DNA from: Nocardioides sp. R-C-SC26
GTDB taxonomy: Bacteria > Actinomycetota > Actinomycetes > Propionibacteriales > Nocardioidaceae
Length of the DNA: 64,000 nt
Direction: 5' to 3'
Assembly: GCF_021246465.1 (NCBI RefSeq)
Contig: NZ_JAHRHK010000004.1
Span: forward strand, 44,145-108,144
The notes beneath the pieces were generated by a model, which had not been told where the DNA came from, did not search any database, and saw only the letters and a list, made by a program, of their open reading frames with translations. Both the position numbers and the translations under genes were made by a program. Shown one piece after another: positions 8,633 through 16,946 of this stretch; positions within the stretch are counted from its first letter, which is position 1; every line of letters starts with the position of its first letter.

Positions 8633-9667
8633 CTACGCGCTACCCGGTCGGTACCACGCGAGCGTGGCCTGTGCAGCGGCTGTGAACTCCGCGCCGAACG
8701 TGGTCGGGTGAACGACCTCAGCGTGCGGCGCGAGCCGGAGCAGGAGCCGGGTCAGCCAGCGCTCGTCGGCGACCCGGAGGTCGACGTCGATCGCACCACC
8801 GCCCTCCGGCGCTGGGCGGACCTCCTCGACGCTGTAGTACTCCACGACCCAGCGGGCCGGTGCCTGGAGTCGCAACGTCACCAGCGTCGCGTTGTCGGTG
8901 CCGGAGAACAGGCCGTCCTCCAGCGACCGCGGACCTTGCCGCTCGGTGCTGATCGGCGTCGGGCTGACCTCGATCTCCGCGATCCGATCGAGACGGAACG
9001 AGCGGGGCGCCTCGGCGGCATGGCAATACGCATCGAGGTAGGTGTAGCCGGCACGTTGCGAGAGTTCGTGGGGGTCGACGACACGGCGGGAGACCTCGTC
9101 CCTCGCGGGCACGTAGTAGTCGAGCGTGACCTGGACCCCGTGACTGATCGCCTCGGCGAGAGTCGTCCGCATCGTCTGCTCGCGGGGGTCGGGCTCCACG
9201 TCGGGTGTGGCATGGACGGCCACGGCGGTCGTCGCACCACCCCCGGCAGCGGCGGACTCCAGCTTGCCCAGCACCCGGTCGACGATCTCGGTGGTCTCAC
9301 CGTCCGCACCGGCGCGAAGTGCACGCAGCGCGACGATCATCGCGGACGCCTCGGTCGGCGTGAGACGCATCGGCCGGGTGAGGTAGTCCGCGTTGCCGAT
9401 GCGCACGACGCCGTCGCGCACGAGCTTCCCGTCGGAGGAGACGAGCGCGTCGAGATCGACGTCGATCAGGTCGTCGGGATACCCGCCCGGAAGACCGCAC
9501 ATGAAGAGCACCTTGAGGTCCTTGACCACCTGCTCGGGTGTCACGCCGAGGTCGGCTGCCGCCTCCGCGAGGCGTACGGACTCACGTGCGTGGAAGTACG
9601 GCACGAGCGCGAGCAGCCGGGCCACCTGCTCCTTGGAGGTCGCTGCACCTCCCGGCACGGCGCTCAC
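8633..9667 (-). CDS. pafC: WYL-domain transcriptional regulator PafC
   Basis: This 344-residue protein has an N-terminal winged-helix region (ARLLALVPYFHARESVRLAEAAADLGVTPEQ) followed by a WYL domain and a C-terminal WCX-type extension. With PafB it forms the heterodimeric PafBC activator of the mycobacterial RecA/LexA-independent DNA-damage response. The pafB-pafC junction is a GTGA overlap, consistent with stoichiometric production. It lies beside the proteasome genes, but in mycobacteria its main role is transcriptional and not proteolytic. Confidence 0.92.
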   Translation of the reverse strand: MSAVPGGAATSKEQVARLLALVPYFHARESVRLAEAAADLGVTPEQVVKDLKVLFMCGLPGGYPDDLIDVDLDALVSSDGKLVRDGVVRIGNADYLTRPMRLTPTEASAMIVALRALRAGADGETTEIVDRVLGKLESAAAGGGATTAVAVHATPDVEPDPREQTMRTTLAEAISHGVQVTLDYYVPARDEVSRRVVDPHELSQRAGYTYLDAYCHAAEAPRSFRLDRIAEIEVSPTPISTERQGPRSLEDGLFSGTDNATLVTLRLQAPARWVVEYYSVEEVRPAPEGGGAIDVDLRVADERWLTRLLLRLAPHAEVVHPTTFGAEFTAAAQATLAWYRPGSA

Positions 9668-10638
9668 CGGGCGAGCCCTTCGACGCTGGCGGCCATGCGC
9701 TCGATCACCGATTCCCGCAGCTCCGGAGGCGCCTCGACGTACACCGCTGGCCCGAAACTGCAGATCTCATCGGCGATCCCCCCGCCGGCGCGGTCGATGA
9801 TCAACCGATCCCAGCCGTCCGACCCGTCCGGTCCGGTCACCCCCGTCTCCACGGAGACGGCGTCACGACGTAGAGGCGTGGCTGCGCCGACCTGGGCCAG
9901 CACCACGGCCCGGACCCGGTGCGGAGTGGGCGCCAGCCTGCGCGCGACGGCCGCCGCGTCCAGATCGGCCGGGACCTCGTAGGCGCCGGGTTCGCCGACC
10001 TTGCTCACCGCGCCCTGAACCCGCGAGAGACGGAAGATCCGCTCGTCGGCCCTGTCCAGATCGAAGCCGACGACATACCAGCGGCCGGAGTAGCGCGTGA
10101 CCCCCCAGGGCTGGAGTCGACGCCGACTCGGCGCGTCCTGGCCCGTGCGCCAGTAGTCGAAGCGCACCTCACGTCGCTCGATGACGGCCTCGAAGAAGAC
10201 GTCGAAGGTCGGCTCGTCCGCGGAGAGCCGCGGCTGCGCGATCTCCAGTGCGGTGACGTCGATGTCGGCACCGCTCGCCGTCAGCTTGCGCACGGCCTCG
10301 GTGGTCGCACGGGCGAGGCGCTGGTGCTGCCAGACCCGCGACGCGAGGCCGACGACCGCCGCCTCGTCGGGTTCGAGGGAGATCTCGGGGAGTGCGAACT
10401 CGTCCGGTTGGATCCGATAGCCCGGCTCGTCGTCGAAGTAGGCGTCGATCGAGCCGAGCTCGATCGGCACCCCGATGCTCCGGAGCTCCTCCTTGTCGCG
10501 GTCGAACATCCGCTCGAAGGCGTCGTCGGAGGCGTCGGCGTAGAGGATCTCGCGGATGCGCGACTTCGCGACGAAGTGACGCTGCACGAGCAGCATGATG
10601 AGCAGGTTCATCAACCGCTCGGTCTTCGCGGCGCTCAT
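9664..10638 (-). CDS. pafB: WYL-domain transcriptional regulator PafB
   Basis: This 324-residue protein starts with an HTH region (MNLLIMLLVQRHFVAKSRIREILY) and carries a WYL domain (RRRLQPWGVTRYSGRWYVVGFD) that in PafB/PafC is thought to sense a nucleic-acid signal of DNA damage. The ATG at 10638 is preceded by GGGGGAG, a strong ribosome-binding site, so this pair is translated with a leader. It is kept as a separate gene from pafC; in some actinobacteria the two are fused. Confidence 0.92.
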   Translation of the reverse strand: MSAAKTERLMNLLIMLLVQRHFVAKSRIREILYADASDDAFERMFDRDKEELRSIGVPIELGSIDAYFDDEPGYRIQPDEFALPEISLEPDEAAVVGLASRVWQHQRLARATTEAVRKLTASGADIDVTALEIAQPRLSADEPTFDVFFEAVIERREVRFDYWRTGQDAPSRRRLQPWGVTRYSGRWYVVGFDLDRADERIFRLSRVQGAVSKVGEPGAYEVPADLDAAAVARRLAPTPHRVRAVVLAQVGAATPLRRDAVSVETGVTGPDGSDGWDRLIIDRAGGGIADEICSFGPAVYVEAPPELRESVIERMAASVEGLAR

Positions 10639-10681
10639 GATGCTCCCCCGGGCTCAGGTGCCAGGTCGTGTCGTGGCGTGA

Positions 10682-11689
10682 TCAGGCCGCGCCGAGGACG
10701 TCGATCACGAAGTAGAGCGTCGAGTTCGGCGGGATGTCCTCGCCGGCACCCTGCTCGCCGTACGCGAGATCCGGCGGGATCTGGAGCAGGACGCGGCTGC
10801 CGACGGGGACGCCGACCAGGCCGCGGTCCCAACCCTCGATCACGGTGCGGTTGGGGCCGAGCGTGGCCGTGAAGGTCTCGCCACGCTCGTAGCTGCCGTC
10901 GAACGGCTTCTTGCCCCGGTAGGTCTGGCCGAGGTAGTTGACGATGACCACGTCTCCGGACTCGACCTTCTCGCCGTCGCCCTCGACGAGGGTCGCGGTG
11001 CGCAGCTGCTTGGTCGGCGCCGGAACGCCGGCGAAGTTCAGCGAGCCCGGCTTCTGCTTGACCAGCTGGATCGACGGCGCCCAGGCGGGCTTGGGTCGCT
11101 GGGTTCCGGTCGGCTTGTCGAGCGCGGTGGCCGCGATGTCGATCACGAAGAGCAGCCCGTCGGCGTTGCCGATGTCGAGCGCGCCTCCGCCGTAGCCCAC
11201 GACGTCTGCCGAGTCGACCGTCACGGTCTTGCGGGTACCGATGGTGTCACCGGCCTTCACCTCGCCCGCGACGAAGTTCTCCAGCAGGTACGCAGCGACC
11301 TGCGCCTCGGTGGGCGACTGGGTCATCGGCGGGGTGGCTTCGCCCCCTACCTCGAAGCTGAGCGCCGGGGTGTCGTCGGCGTAGGTGTTCAGCACCGGCT
11401 TGCGGGTGTACCCGTTGCCGACCCAGAAGTTGACCAGGACGGTCTGGTCGGCGACGAGCTTCTCGCCGTCGCCCTCGACGAGGGTCTCGGTCTCGGCCTT
11501 GCCGGCGTCCATCCGGCTCTTCCACTCGACCTCCGGCACGCTCCCGACGTCGCCGGAGATCTCCACGGCGTCCAGGCGGTCGCGCTCAGAGCTCTCGACC
11601 GTCTTCTCTCCGCAGGCGGTCGCGAGAGCGGAGAGCAGCAGAAGCGGCGCGGCCAGCGCGACCGGGCGTCGGAGACGTCGAAGAGACAC
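10682..11689 (-). CDS. FKBP-type peptidyl-prolyl isomerase lipoprotein
   Basis: This 335-residue protein begins with a basic, hydrophobic signal (RRPVALAAPLLLLSALATAC) with a lipobox-like LATAC; the cysteine near residue 26 would be lipidated. It has two FKBP-type modules: a divergent one (about residues 70-195) and a canonical C-terminal one (about 230-335) with VIEGWDRGLVGVPVGSRVLLQIPPDLAYG. The first lacks several active-site aromatics, so it may bind instead of catalysing. Such extracytoplasmic isomerases assist protein folding. Its position between pafA and pafB is common in actinobacteria. Confidence 0.88.
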   Translation of the reverse strand: MSLRRLRRPVALAAPLLLLSALATACGEKTVESSERDRLDAVEISGDVGSVPEVEWKSRMDAGKAETETLVEGDGEKLVADQTVLVNFWVGNGYTRKPVLNTYADDTPALSFEVGGEATPPMTQSPTEAQVAAYLLENFVAGEVKAGDTIGTRKTVTVDSADVVGYGGGALDIGNADGLLFVIDIAATALDKPTGTQRPKPAWAPSIQLVKQKPGSLNFAGVPAPTKQLRTATLVEGDGEKVESGDVVIVNYLGQTYRGKKPFDGSYERGETFTATLGPNRTVIEGWDRGLVGVPVGSRVLLQIPPDLAYGEQGAGEDIPPNSTLYFVIDVLGAA

Positions 11690-11819
11690 GGTGAGACCTC
11701 GATCAGGTGGGAGACCAACGGGGGCGCCGTGCGGCAGGGACCACCCGGCAGTTCACGGCCCGGCGGAGATCACCCGGACCGCCGGGAAGCCTACAAGGCC
11801 CGCCCGGCCCACCCGCGAA

Positions 11820-11857
11820 GGCGTTGACCCGTCTTTACCTGGAGACGGGTCAACGCC
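11820..11857. repeat. Palindromic hairpin H1 downstream of pafA
   Basis: A perfect 15-bp stem (GGCGTTGACCCGTCT / AGACGGGTCAACGCC) encloses the 8-nt loop TTACCTGG. Its core (11823-11854) is the exact reverse complement of hairpin H2. Confidence 0.8.
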
Positions 11858-11863
11858 CTCAGC

Positions 11864-11901
11864 GAGGTTGACCCGTCTCCAGGTAAAGACGGGTCAACCT
11901 C
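11864..11901. repeat. Palindromic hairpin H2 overlapping the pafA stop codon
   Basis: A 15-bp stem (11864-11878 with 11887-11901) encloses loop CCAGGTAA, perfectly complementary to the H1 loop. The right arm runs into the pafA stop codon at 11900-11902. H1 plus H2 could instead form one 32-bp stem. This pair is a likely terminator for the proteasome gene run, though no U-tract follows. Confidence 0.75.
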
Positions 11902-13261
11902 ACATACCGTCGATGAGGCGCTGGACGCGCTCGTCGTGAGCGCGGAACGGGTCCTTGCAGAGCACGGTGCGTTGGGCCTGGTCGTTGAGCTTGAGGTGCA
12001 CCCAATCGACGGTGAAGTCGCGACGGCGCTCCTGGGCGGTGCGGATGAACTCGCCGCGCAGCCGTGCGCGGGTGTTCTGGGGCGGTACCGACTTGGCCTC
12101 GAAGATGGCCAGGTCGTTGGTGACGCGTTCGACCGCACCGCGCTTCTCGAGCAGGTAGTAGAGACCGCGCGTGCGGTGGATGTCGTGGTAGGCCAGATCC
12201 AGCTGGGCGATCCGCGCATGCCCGAGCGGGAGACCGTGGCGCGCCCGGTAGGCGTCGATCAGCTTCCACTTGATCACCCAGTCGATCTCGCGATCGACGA
12301 GACCGAGGTCGTCGCTCTCGACCGCCTTGAGCGCTCGTTCCCAGAGGTCCAGGGTGCGCTCGATGACCGGGGTGGCGATGTCGCGCCGGTCGACGAAGTC
12401 GCGCGCCTTGGCCAGGTACTCGGACTGGATCTCCAGCGCGCTCGCCTCGCGGCCGTTCGCCAACCTCACCTTCCGCTGTCCGGTGACGTCGTTGCTGATC
12501 TCGCGGATCGCTCGGATCGGGTTCTCGAGCGTGAGATCGCGCATCACCACGCCCTCCTCGATCATGCGCAGCACCAGGTCGCAGCTGGCCACCTTGAGCA
12601 TCGTGGTGGTCTCGCTCATGTTCGAGTCACCGACGATCACATGCAGACGGCGGTACTTCTCGGCGTCGGCGTGCGGCTCGTCGCGGGTGTTGATGATGGG
12701 GCGACTGCGCGTCGTCGCACTGCTCACGCCCTCCCAGATGTGCTCGGCTCGCTGGCTCACGCTGTAGGCGGCGCCCCGCGGGGTCTGGGTGACCTTTCCC
12801 GCGCCGACGACGATCTGCCGGGTCACCAGGAACGGGATGAGCACCTCGGCGAGACGGCTGAACTCCCCCGCCCGGCTGACCAGGTAGTTCTCGTGGCAGC
12901 CGTAGGAGTTGCCCGCCGAATCGGTGTTGTTCTTGAACAGGTAGATCTCGCCCGCGATGCCCTCGTCGTGCAGGCGCTGCTCCGCATCGACCATGAGCCC
13001 CTCGAGCACCCGCTCGCCGGCCTTGTCGTGGGTGACGAGATCGATGACGTCGTCGCACTCCGGTGTCGCGTACTCCGGGTGGCTGCCGACGTCGAGGTAG
13101 AGCCGGGCACCGTTGCGGAGGAAGACGTTGCTGCTGCGGCCCCAGCTGACGACCTTGCGGAAGAGATAGCGCGCCACCTCGTCGGGGCTCAGGCGGCGCT
13201 GTCCTTTGAACGTGCACGTCACGCCGTACTCGTTCTCGATCCCGAAGATCCGCCGGTCCAT
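11900..13261 (-). CDS. pafA: Pup--protein ligase PafA
   Basis: This 453-residue enzyme of the glutamine synthetase-like PafA/Dop family attaches the C-terminal glutamate of Pup to substrate lysines using ATP. Visible signatures include the N-terminal [12 protein letters not shown] with the metal-binding glutamates, [31 protein letters not shown], and [31 protein letters not shown]. The length matches PafA, whereas the paralog dop at 15.2 kb is about 50 residues longer, consistent with Dop's extra loop. It lies 14 bp after prcA, at the end of the core proteasome run. Confidence 0.97.
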   Translation of the reverse strand: MDRRIFGIENEYGVTCTFKGQRRLSPDEVARYLFRKVVSWGRSSNVFLRNGARLYLDVGSHPEYATPECDDVIDLVTHDKAGERVLEGLMVDAEQRLHDEGIAGEIYLFKNNTDSAGNSYGCHENYLVSRAGEFSRLAEVLIPFLVTRQIVVGAGKVTQTPRGAAYSVSQRAEHIWEGVSSATTRSRPIINTRDEPHADAEKYRRLHVIVGDSNMSETTTMLKVASCDLVLRMIEEGVVMRDLTLENPIRAIREISNDVTGQRKVRLANGREASALEIQSEYLAKARDFVDRRDIATPVIERTLDLWERALKAVESDDLGLVDREIDWVIKWKLIDAYRARHGLPLGHARIAQLDLAYHDIHRTRGLYYLLEKRGAVERVTNDLAIFEAKSVPPQNTRARLRGEFIRTAQERRRDFTVDWVHLKLNDQAQRTVLCKDPFRAHDERVQRLIDGM

Positions 13262-13275
13262 GACGCGCCGTGCCC

Positions 13276-13992
13276 CTACGCGCGCTCGCCGAGGAGGGAG
13301 TCGAGCCGGAACTCCGAGATCCGCGAGAACTTGCGTGGTTGCGCACGCGTGCGATCGAGCACGGCGACCTCGAGGTCACTCGCGGCGATGACACGCGCCG
13401 CCGCATCGGACTGCGCCGGGTCCGGTGCCCCCAGCGCGGTCACCGCTGCTCTGAGCGCCTGCTCCAGCGGCGCTCCCACGACGTAGGCGGCCTCGAGGCT
13501 CGCGTTCACCGAGTCGACCTGGCCGCCCATGACGGCGAATCCGTGCTCGTCGGCCACCTGCCCGTCATAGGTGAGGCGGAAGATCTGATCGTCGGCCGCG
13601 GTGTCGCCGACCTCGGCGACGAAAATCTCGACCTCGTAGGGCTTCTCGCCGCCACTGGAGAAGATCGTCCCGAGAGTCTGGGCGTAGGCGTTGGCCAGGC
13701 CCCGGCCGGTGACGTCGCGTCGGTCATAGGAGTACCCGCGCATGTCGGCGAGTCGGACCCCGGCGATGCGGAGGTTCTCGAACTCGTTGTAGCGGCCGAC
13801 GGCCGCGAAGGCGATTCGATCGTAGATCTCGGAGACCTTGTGCAGCGCCTGCGACGGGTTCTCCGAGACGAACAGCACGCCGTGCTCGTACTGGACGGCG
13901 ACCACCGAGCGCCCGCGCGCGATGCCCTTGCGGGCGAAGTCCGCGCGGTCCTTCATCAACTGCTCGGGCGAGACGTAGAACGGGGCGCTCAT
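13276..13992 (-). CDS. prcA: Proteasome subunit alpha
   Basis: This 238-residue subunit forms the outer rings of the 20S core and gates substrate entry. It begins [29 protein letters not shown], with the N-terminal gate region and typical alpha-subunit H0 helix, and carries the [24 protein letters not shown] segment. No catalytic threonine is expected or seen. Unusually, a 71-nt segment lies between its ATG and the ATG that overlaps the prcB stop; see the separate small ORF. A Streptomyces-like PrcA would begin MSTPFYVSP (from memory). Confidence 0.97.
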   Translation of the reverse strand: MSAPFYVSPEQLMKDRADFARKGIARGRSVVAVQYEHGVLFVSENPSQALHKVSEIYDRIAFAAVGRYNEFENLRIAGVRLADMRGYSYDRRDVTGRGLANAYAQTLGTIFSSGGEKPYEVEIFVAEVGDTAADDQIFRLTYDGQVADEHGFAVMGGQVDSVNASLEAAYVVGAPLEQALRAAVTALGAPDPAQSDAAARVIAASDLEVAVLDRTRAQPRKFSRISEFRLDSLLGERA

Positions 13993-14000
13993 GCGGGGTC
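13982..14000. repeat. Direct repeat copy B at prcA start
   Basis: On the minus strand GACCCCGCATGAGCGCCCC matches copy A at 14053-14071 at 17 of 19 positions. The pair flanks the inserted purine-rich segment between prcB and prcA. Confidence 0.7.
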
Positions 14001-14063
14001 CCTGCGGGCTTGTTCGCCGGAGGAGCGAAGCGGAGGAGGCGAAGAAGGTCGTGGGGTGCTCAT
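13989..14063 (-). CDS. Candidate 24-codon ORF bridging prcB and prcA
   Basis: This ORF reads [24 protein letters not shown]. Its ATG overlaps the prcB stop (ATGA at 14060-14063) and its TGA overlaps the prcA start (ATGA at 13989-13992). The first four residues, MSTP, match the usual PrcA N terminus. It therefore looks like the ancestral prcA start stranded by an insertion, now perhaps serving as a coupling leader between the two genes. The peptide itself is proline/serine/arginine-rich with no recognisable domain. Translation is inferred and not shown. Confidence 0.45.
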   Translation of the reverse strand: MSTPRPSSPPPLRSSGEQARRDPA

Positions 14064-14071
14064 GCGGTGTC
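14053..14071. repeat. Direct repeat copy A at prcB stop
   Basis: On the minus strand GACACCGCATGAGCACCCC contains the prcB stop and an ATG. It is the partner of copy B at 13982-14000, offset by 71 nt. Confidence 0.7.
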
Positions 14072-14926
14072 TCCTTCGACGGGCGCTGCCGGTCCGTCAG
14101 GCCGTCGCATCCGACCTGAGATCACCCGGTCGGCGATCGCAGCCACCTCGGACTCCGGCAACCGGGCGCCGCCGTCGGCGGTGATCACGTGGACGACGGG
14201 AAAGATCCGGCGAGTCAGGTCGGGGCCGCCGGTCGCGGAATCGTCGTCGGCCGCGTCGTAGAGCGCCTGGATCACGACCTCGACGCAGTGTTCGGCGGAC
14301 AGGTCCTCGCGGTAGAGCTTCTTCAACGCCCCTCGCGCGAAGAGCGATCCCGAGCCCACCGAATGGAAGGCGGTCTCCTCGTAGCGGCCACCAGTGACGT
14401 CGTAACTGAAGATCCGGCCCTGGTCGGCGCGCAGGTCGTATCCCGCGAACAGCGGCACCACGGAGAGTCCCTGCATCGCCATCGGCAGGTTGCCGCGGAT
14501 GAGCGCGGCGAGCCGGTTGGCCTTGCCGTCCATCGAGAGCGTGCTGCCCTCGATCTTCTCGTAGTGCTCGAGCTCGGTCTGGAACAGTCGCACCATCTCG
14601 ACGGCGAGACCGGCGGTGCCGGCGATACCGACGGCGGAGAACTCATCCGCGGGGAAGACCTTCTCGATGTCGCGCTGGGCGATGATGTTGCCCATCGTGG
14701 CCCGGCGGTCACCGGCCATCACGACACCACCGGGGAACGTGGCCGCGACGATCGTGGTGGCGTGCGGCGCCAGCGCGCCCGCCCCCATCGGTGTCTCGGG
14801 GAGGACCCGGCGTCCCGGCAGCAGGTCGGGGGCCTGCGCGGCGAGGAAGTCCGCGAAGGACGACGTGCCGGGCTGCAGGTAGGCAGCGGGCAGTCGGGGA
14901 TCGTTCTGAGCGCTCACCGGCGTCAC
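14060..14926 (-). CDS. prcB: Proteasome subunit beta (precursor)
   Basis: This 288-residue precursor of the catalytic subunit has a 56-residue propeptide (ending APHA). Cleavage exposes the nucleophile Thr57 in [21 protein letters not shown], with the catalytic aspartate/lysine region following. The GTG start overlaps the pup stop by GTGA, so pup and prcB are translationally coupled. Its stop forms an ATGA with the bridging ORF towards prcA. PrcB forms the two inner rings of the 20S core that degrade pupylated proteins. Confidence 0.97.
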   Translation of the reverse strand: MTPVSAQNDPRLPAAYLQPGTSSFADFLAAQAPDLLPGRRVLPETPMGAGALAPHATTIVAATFPGGVVMAGDRRATMGNIIAQRDIEKVFPADEFSAVGIAGTAGLAVEMVRLFQTELEHYEKIEGSTLSMDGKANRLAALIRGNLPMAMQGLSVVPLFAGYDLRADQGRIFSYDVTGGRYEETAFHSVGSGSLFARGALKKLYREDLSAEHCVEVVIQALYDAADDDSATGGPDLTRRIFPVVHVITADGGARLPESEVAAIADRVISGRMRRPDGPAAPVEGDTA

Positions 14927-15120
14927 TGACCGCCCTTCTGGATGAACGACTTCACGAAGTCCTCGGCGTTGGACTCCAGCACCTCGTCGATCTCGTCGAG
15001 GATGTCGTCGACCTCGGCGTCGAGGGCTTCCTTGCGCTCGGCGACATCGGTCTCCGGCGCGACCTCGGTGACCTCCTCAGTCTCTGAGGACTTCCGCGGC
15101 TGCTTCTGCTCCTGGGCCAT
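14923..15120 (-). CDS. pup: Prokaryotic ubiquitin-like protein Pup
   Basis: This 65-residue disordered protein modifier has the conserved C-terminal half [20 protein letters not shown]. The final residue is glutamine, so Dop must deamidate it to glutamate before PafA can ligate it. The helix around [16 protein letters not shown] binds the Mpa coiled coil. The gene has its own putative promoter (TAGGGT 6 nt before ATG) and couples to prcB by GTGA. Confidence 0.97.
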   Translation of the reverse strand: MAQEQKQPRKSSETEEVTEVAPETDVAERKEALDAEVDDILDEIDEVLESNAEDFVKSFIQKGGQ

Positions 15121-15126
15121 GGTTCG

Positions 15127-15132
15127 ACCCTA
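15127..15132 (-). promoter_or_regulatory. Putative leaderless -10 element of pup
   Basis: TAGGGT on the minus strand ends 6 nt before the pup ATG at 15120. It suggests pup-prcB-prcA can be transcribed separately from dop. Confidence 0.55.
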
Positions 15133-15172
15133 TCCGGTGACCACGACCTCGGTGGTGGACGACAGGCGGTCC

Positions 15173-15199
15173 GGCGAAGCGACTCTCGGCGGCTTCGCC
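15173..15199. terminator. Weak hairpin between dop and pup
   Basis: An 8-bp inverted repeat (GGCGAAGC / GCTTCGCC, 11-nt loop) lies just downstream of the dop stop in the 86-bp dop-pup gap. It could attenuate read-through from dop; there is no T-run. Confidence 0.3.
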
Positions 15200-15206
15200 T
15201 GCGTCA

Positions 15207-16715
15207 TCAGCCGGTCAGCGCTGCCACGAGCGCCGCGGCGGTGTCCGACCGGTCGATCAGGTCACCGACGTGGGCTCGAGTCCCGCGCAGCGGATCGATC
15301 GTCGGCACGCGCTGGAGCGACTCGCGGCCGGGGAGGTCGAAGATCACCGAGTCCCAGGACGCCGCCGCGATCGCCTCCGGGAACCGCTCCAGGCAGCGCC
15401 CTCGGAAGAACGCCCGGGTGTCCTCCGGCGGCTCGTGCATGGCCTCCTCGATCTGGGCGTCGTCGAGGAGGCGATCCATCCGACCCGCGGCCAGCAGGCG
15501 GTGGTAGAGGCCCTTCTCGGGCCTGATGTCGGTGTACTGGTAGTCGATGGCCTGCAACTTGGCGTCGTCCCAGGCCAGGCCGTCGCGACTGCGGTACTGC
15601 TCGAGCAGCTTGAGCTTGGCGACCCAGTCGAGCTCCCGGGCGCAGCTGAACGGATCCTGCTCGAGTCGCGTGAGCACCGACTCCCAGCGCGCCAGGACGT
15701 CGGCCGTCTGCGGGTCGACGTCGGAGCCGTAGCGGTCCTCCACGAACTTGCGCGCCAGGTCCAGGTACTCCAGCTGCAGCTGGACGGCGGTGAGCGTACG
15801 ACCATCGGCGAGCGTGATGAGCTCTCGGAGCGTGGGGTCGTGGGAGACCGCGCGCAGGGCGGCGACCGGCCCGTCCACGCTGAGGTCGGCAGCGATGAAG
15901 CGCTCTTCGATCATCGCGAGCACGAGCGCCGTGGTGCCGATCTTGAGGTAGGTGGAGATCTCGGACATGTTCGCGTCGCCGATGATCACGTGCAGCCGTC
16001 GGTGCTTCTCCGGGTCGGCGTGCGGCTCGTCCCTCGTGTTGATGATCGGCCGCTTGAGCGTCGTCTCCAGTCCGACCTCGACCTCGAAGAAGTCGGCGCG
16101 CTGACTGATCTGGTACCCCTCGCCCCGTCCGTCCTGCCCTCGACCGACCCGACCCGCCCCGCAGATCACCTGGCGGCTGACGAAGAACGGGGTGAGGTGA
16201 CGGACGATGTCGGCGAACGGGGTCGAACGCCGCATGAGGTAGTTCTCGTGCGCCCCGTAGGAAGCGCCCTTGTTGTCGGTGTTGTTCTTGTACAGCACGA
16301 TCTGCGGCGCCGTCGGCAACTGCGCCGCCCACCGCGCGGCGTCGTGCATGACCTGCTCCCCGGCCTTGTCCCACCGCACGATGTCCAGCGGGGTGGTCAC
16401 CTCCGGCGTGGAGTACTCCGGATGAGCGTGGTCGACGTAGAGCCTCGCTCCGTTGGTGAGGATGACGTTCGCGAGACCGAGGTCCTCGTCGGTGAGTTGC
16501 GAGGGGTCGGCCACCTGGCGTGACATGTCGAAGCCGCGCGCATCACGCAGCGGCGACTCCTCCTCGAAGTCCCAGCGTGCACGCCGGTCTCGTACCGTCG
16601 CGGAGGCGTAGGCGTTGACGACCTGGGAGGAGGCGACCATGGGGTTCGCGCCGGGCTGCCCCACCACCGAGATGCCGTACTCGACCTCGGTCCCCATCAC
16701 CCGGCGCACGCTCAT
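15207..16715 (-). CDS. dop: Pup deamidase/depupylase Dop
   Basis: This 502-residue PafA paralog converts Pup's C-terminal Gln to Glu and removes Pup from substrates. It starts [15 protein letters not shown] with the ATP/metal-binding glutamates, and has an extra segment after residue 35 ([27 protein letters not shown]) compared with PafA, corresponding to the Dop loop. Further shared motifs are [28 protein letters not shown] and [28 protein letters not shown]. It has its own leaderless-type promoter. Confidence 0.97.
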   Translation of the reverse strand: MSVRRVMGTEVEYGISVVGQPGANPMVASSQVVNAYASATVRDRRARWDFEEESPLRDARGFDMSRQVADPSQLTDEDLGLANVILTNGARLYVDHAHPEYSTPEVTTPLDIVRWDKAGEQVMHDAARWAAQLPTAPQIVLYKNNTDNKGASYGAHENYLMRRSTPFADIVRHLTPFFVSRQVICGAGRVGRGQDGRGEGYQISQRADFFEVEVGLETTLKRPIINTRDEPHADPEKHRRLHVIIGDANMSEISTYLKIGTTALVLAMIEERFIAADLSVDGPVAALRAVSHDPTLRELITLADGRTLTAVQLQLEYLDLARKFVEDRYGSDVDPQTADVLARWESVLTRLEQDPFSCARELDWVAKLKLLEQYRSRDGLAWDDAKLQAIDYQYTDIRPEKGLYHRLLAAGRMDRLLDDAQIEEAMHEPPEDTRAFFRGRCLERFPEAIAAASWDSVIFDLPGRESLQRVPTIDPLRGTRAHVGDLIDRSDTAAALVAALTG

Positions 16716-16721
16716 GACCTG

Positions 16722-16727
16722 AGCCTA
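16722..16727 (-). promoter_or_regulatory. Putative leaderless -10 element of dop
   Basis: TAGGCT on the minus strand ends 6 nt before the dop ATG at 16715. Confidence 0.55.
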
Positions 16728-16761
16728 CGGCCCGGCCGCACCCCGCCGGCGCGTCGACGAT

Positions 16762-16860
16762 TCAGCGGCGCTTCAGCAGCATCTGGGCGACGTAGATGAT
16801 GGCGAGGATGACCAGGATCGCGATCAGGAACTTCAGCATGTCCAGATGATCGCGACGCAC
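16762..16860 (-). CDS. Candidate 32-aa single-span membrane protein between mpa and dop
   Basis: A short ORF starts at GTG 16860 (an internal ATG at 16839 would give 25 residues). Its GTG follows GGTGGAG with 6-nt spacing, a good ribosome-binding site. The product is a basic-acidic N terminus (MRRDHLDMLK), one hydrophobic stretch (FLIAILVILAIIYVAQMLL) and a basic KRR end. The charge pattern and uninterrupted hydrophobic span look like a small integral membrane protein. It sits in the 231-bp gap between mpa and dop on the same strand. No family is recognised. Confidence 0.55.
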   Translation of the reverse strand: MRRDHLDMLKFLIAILVILAIIYVAQMLLKRR

Positions 16861-16946
16861 GCGGTGCTCCACCACACCCCTGGATGGTGAGGCCGAGCAG
16901 CCGTGGTCGAACCGAGCACATCGCCCGGCGCGACCACGGCCCGATG

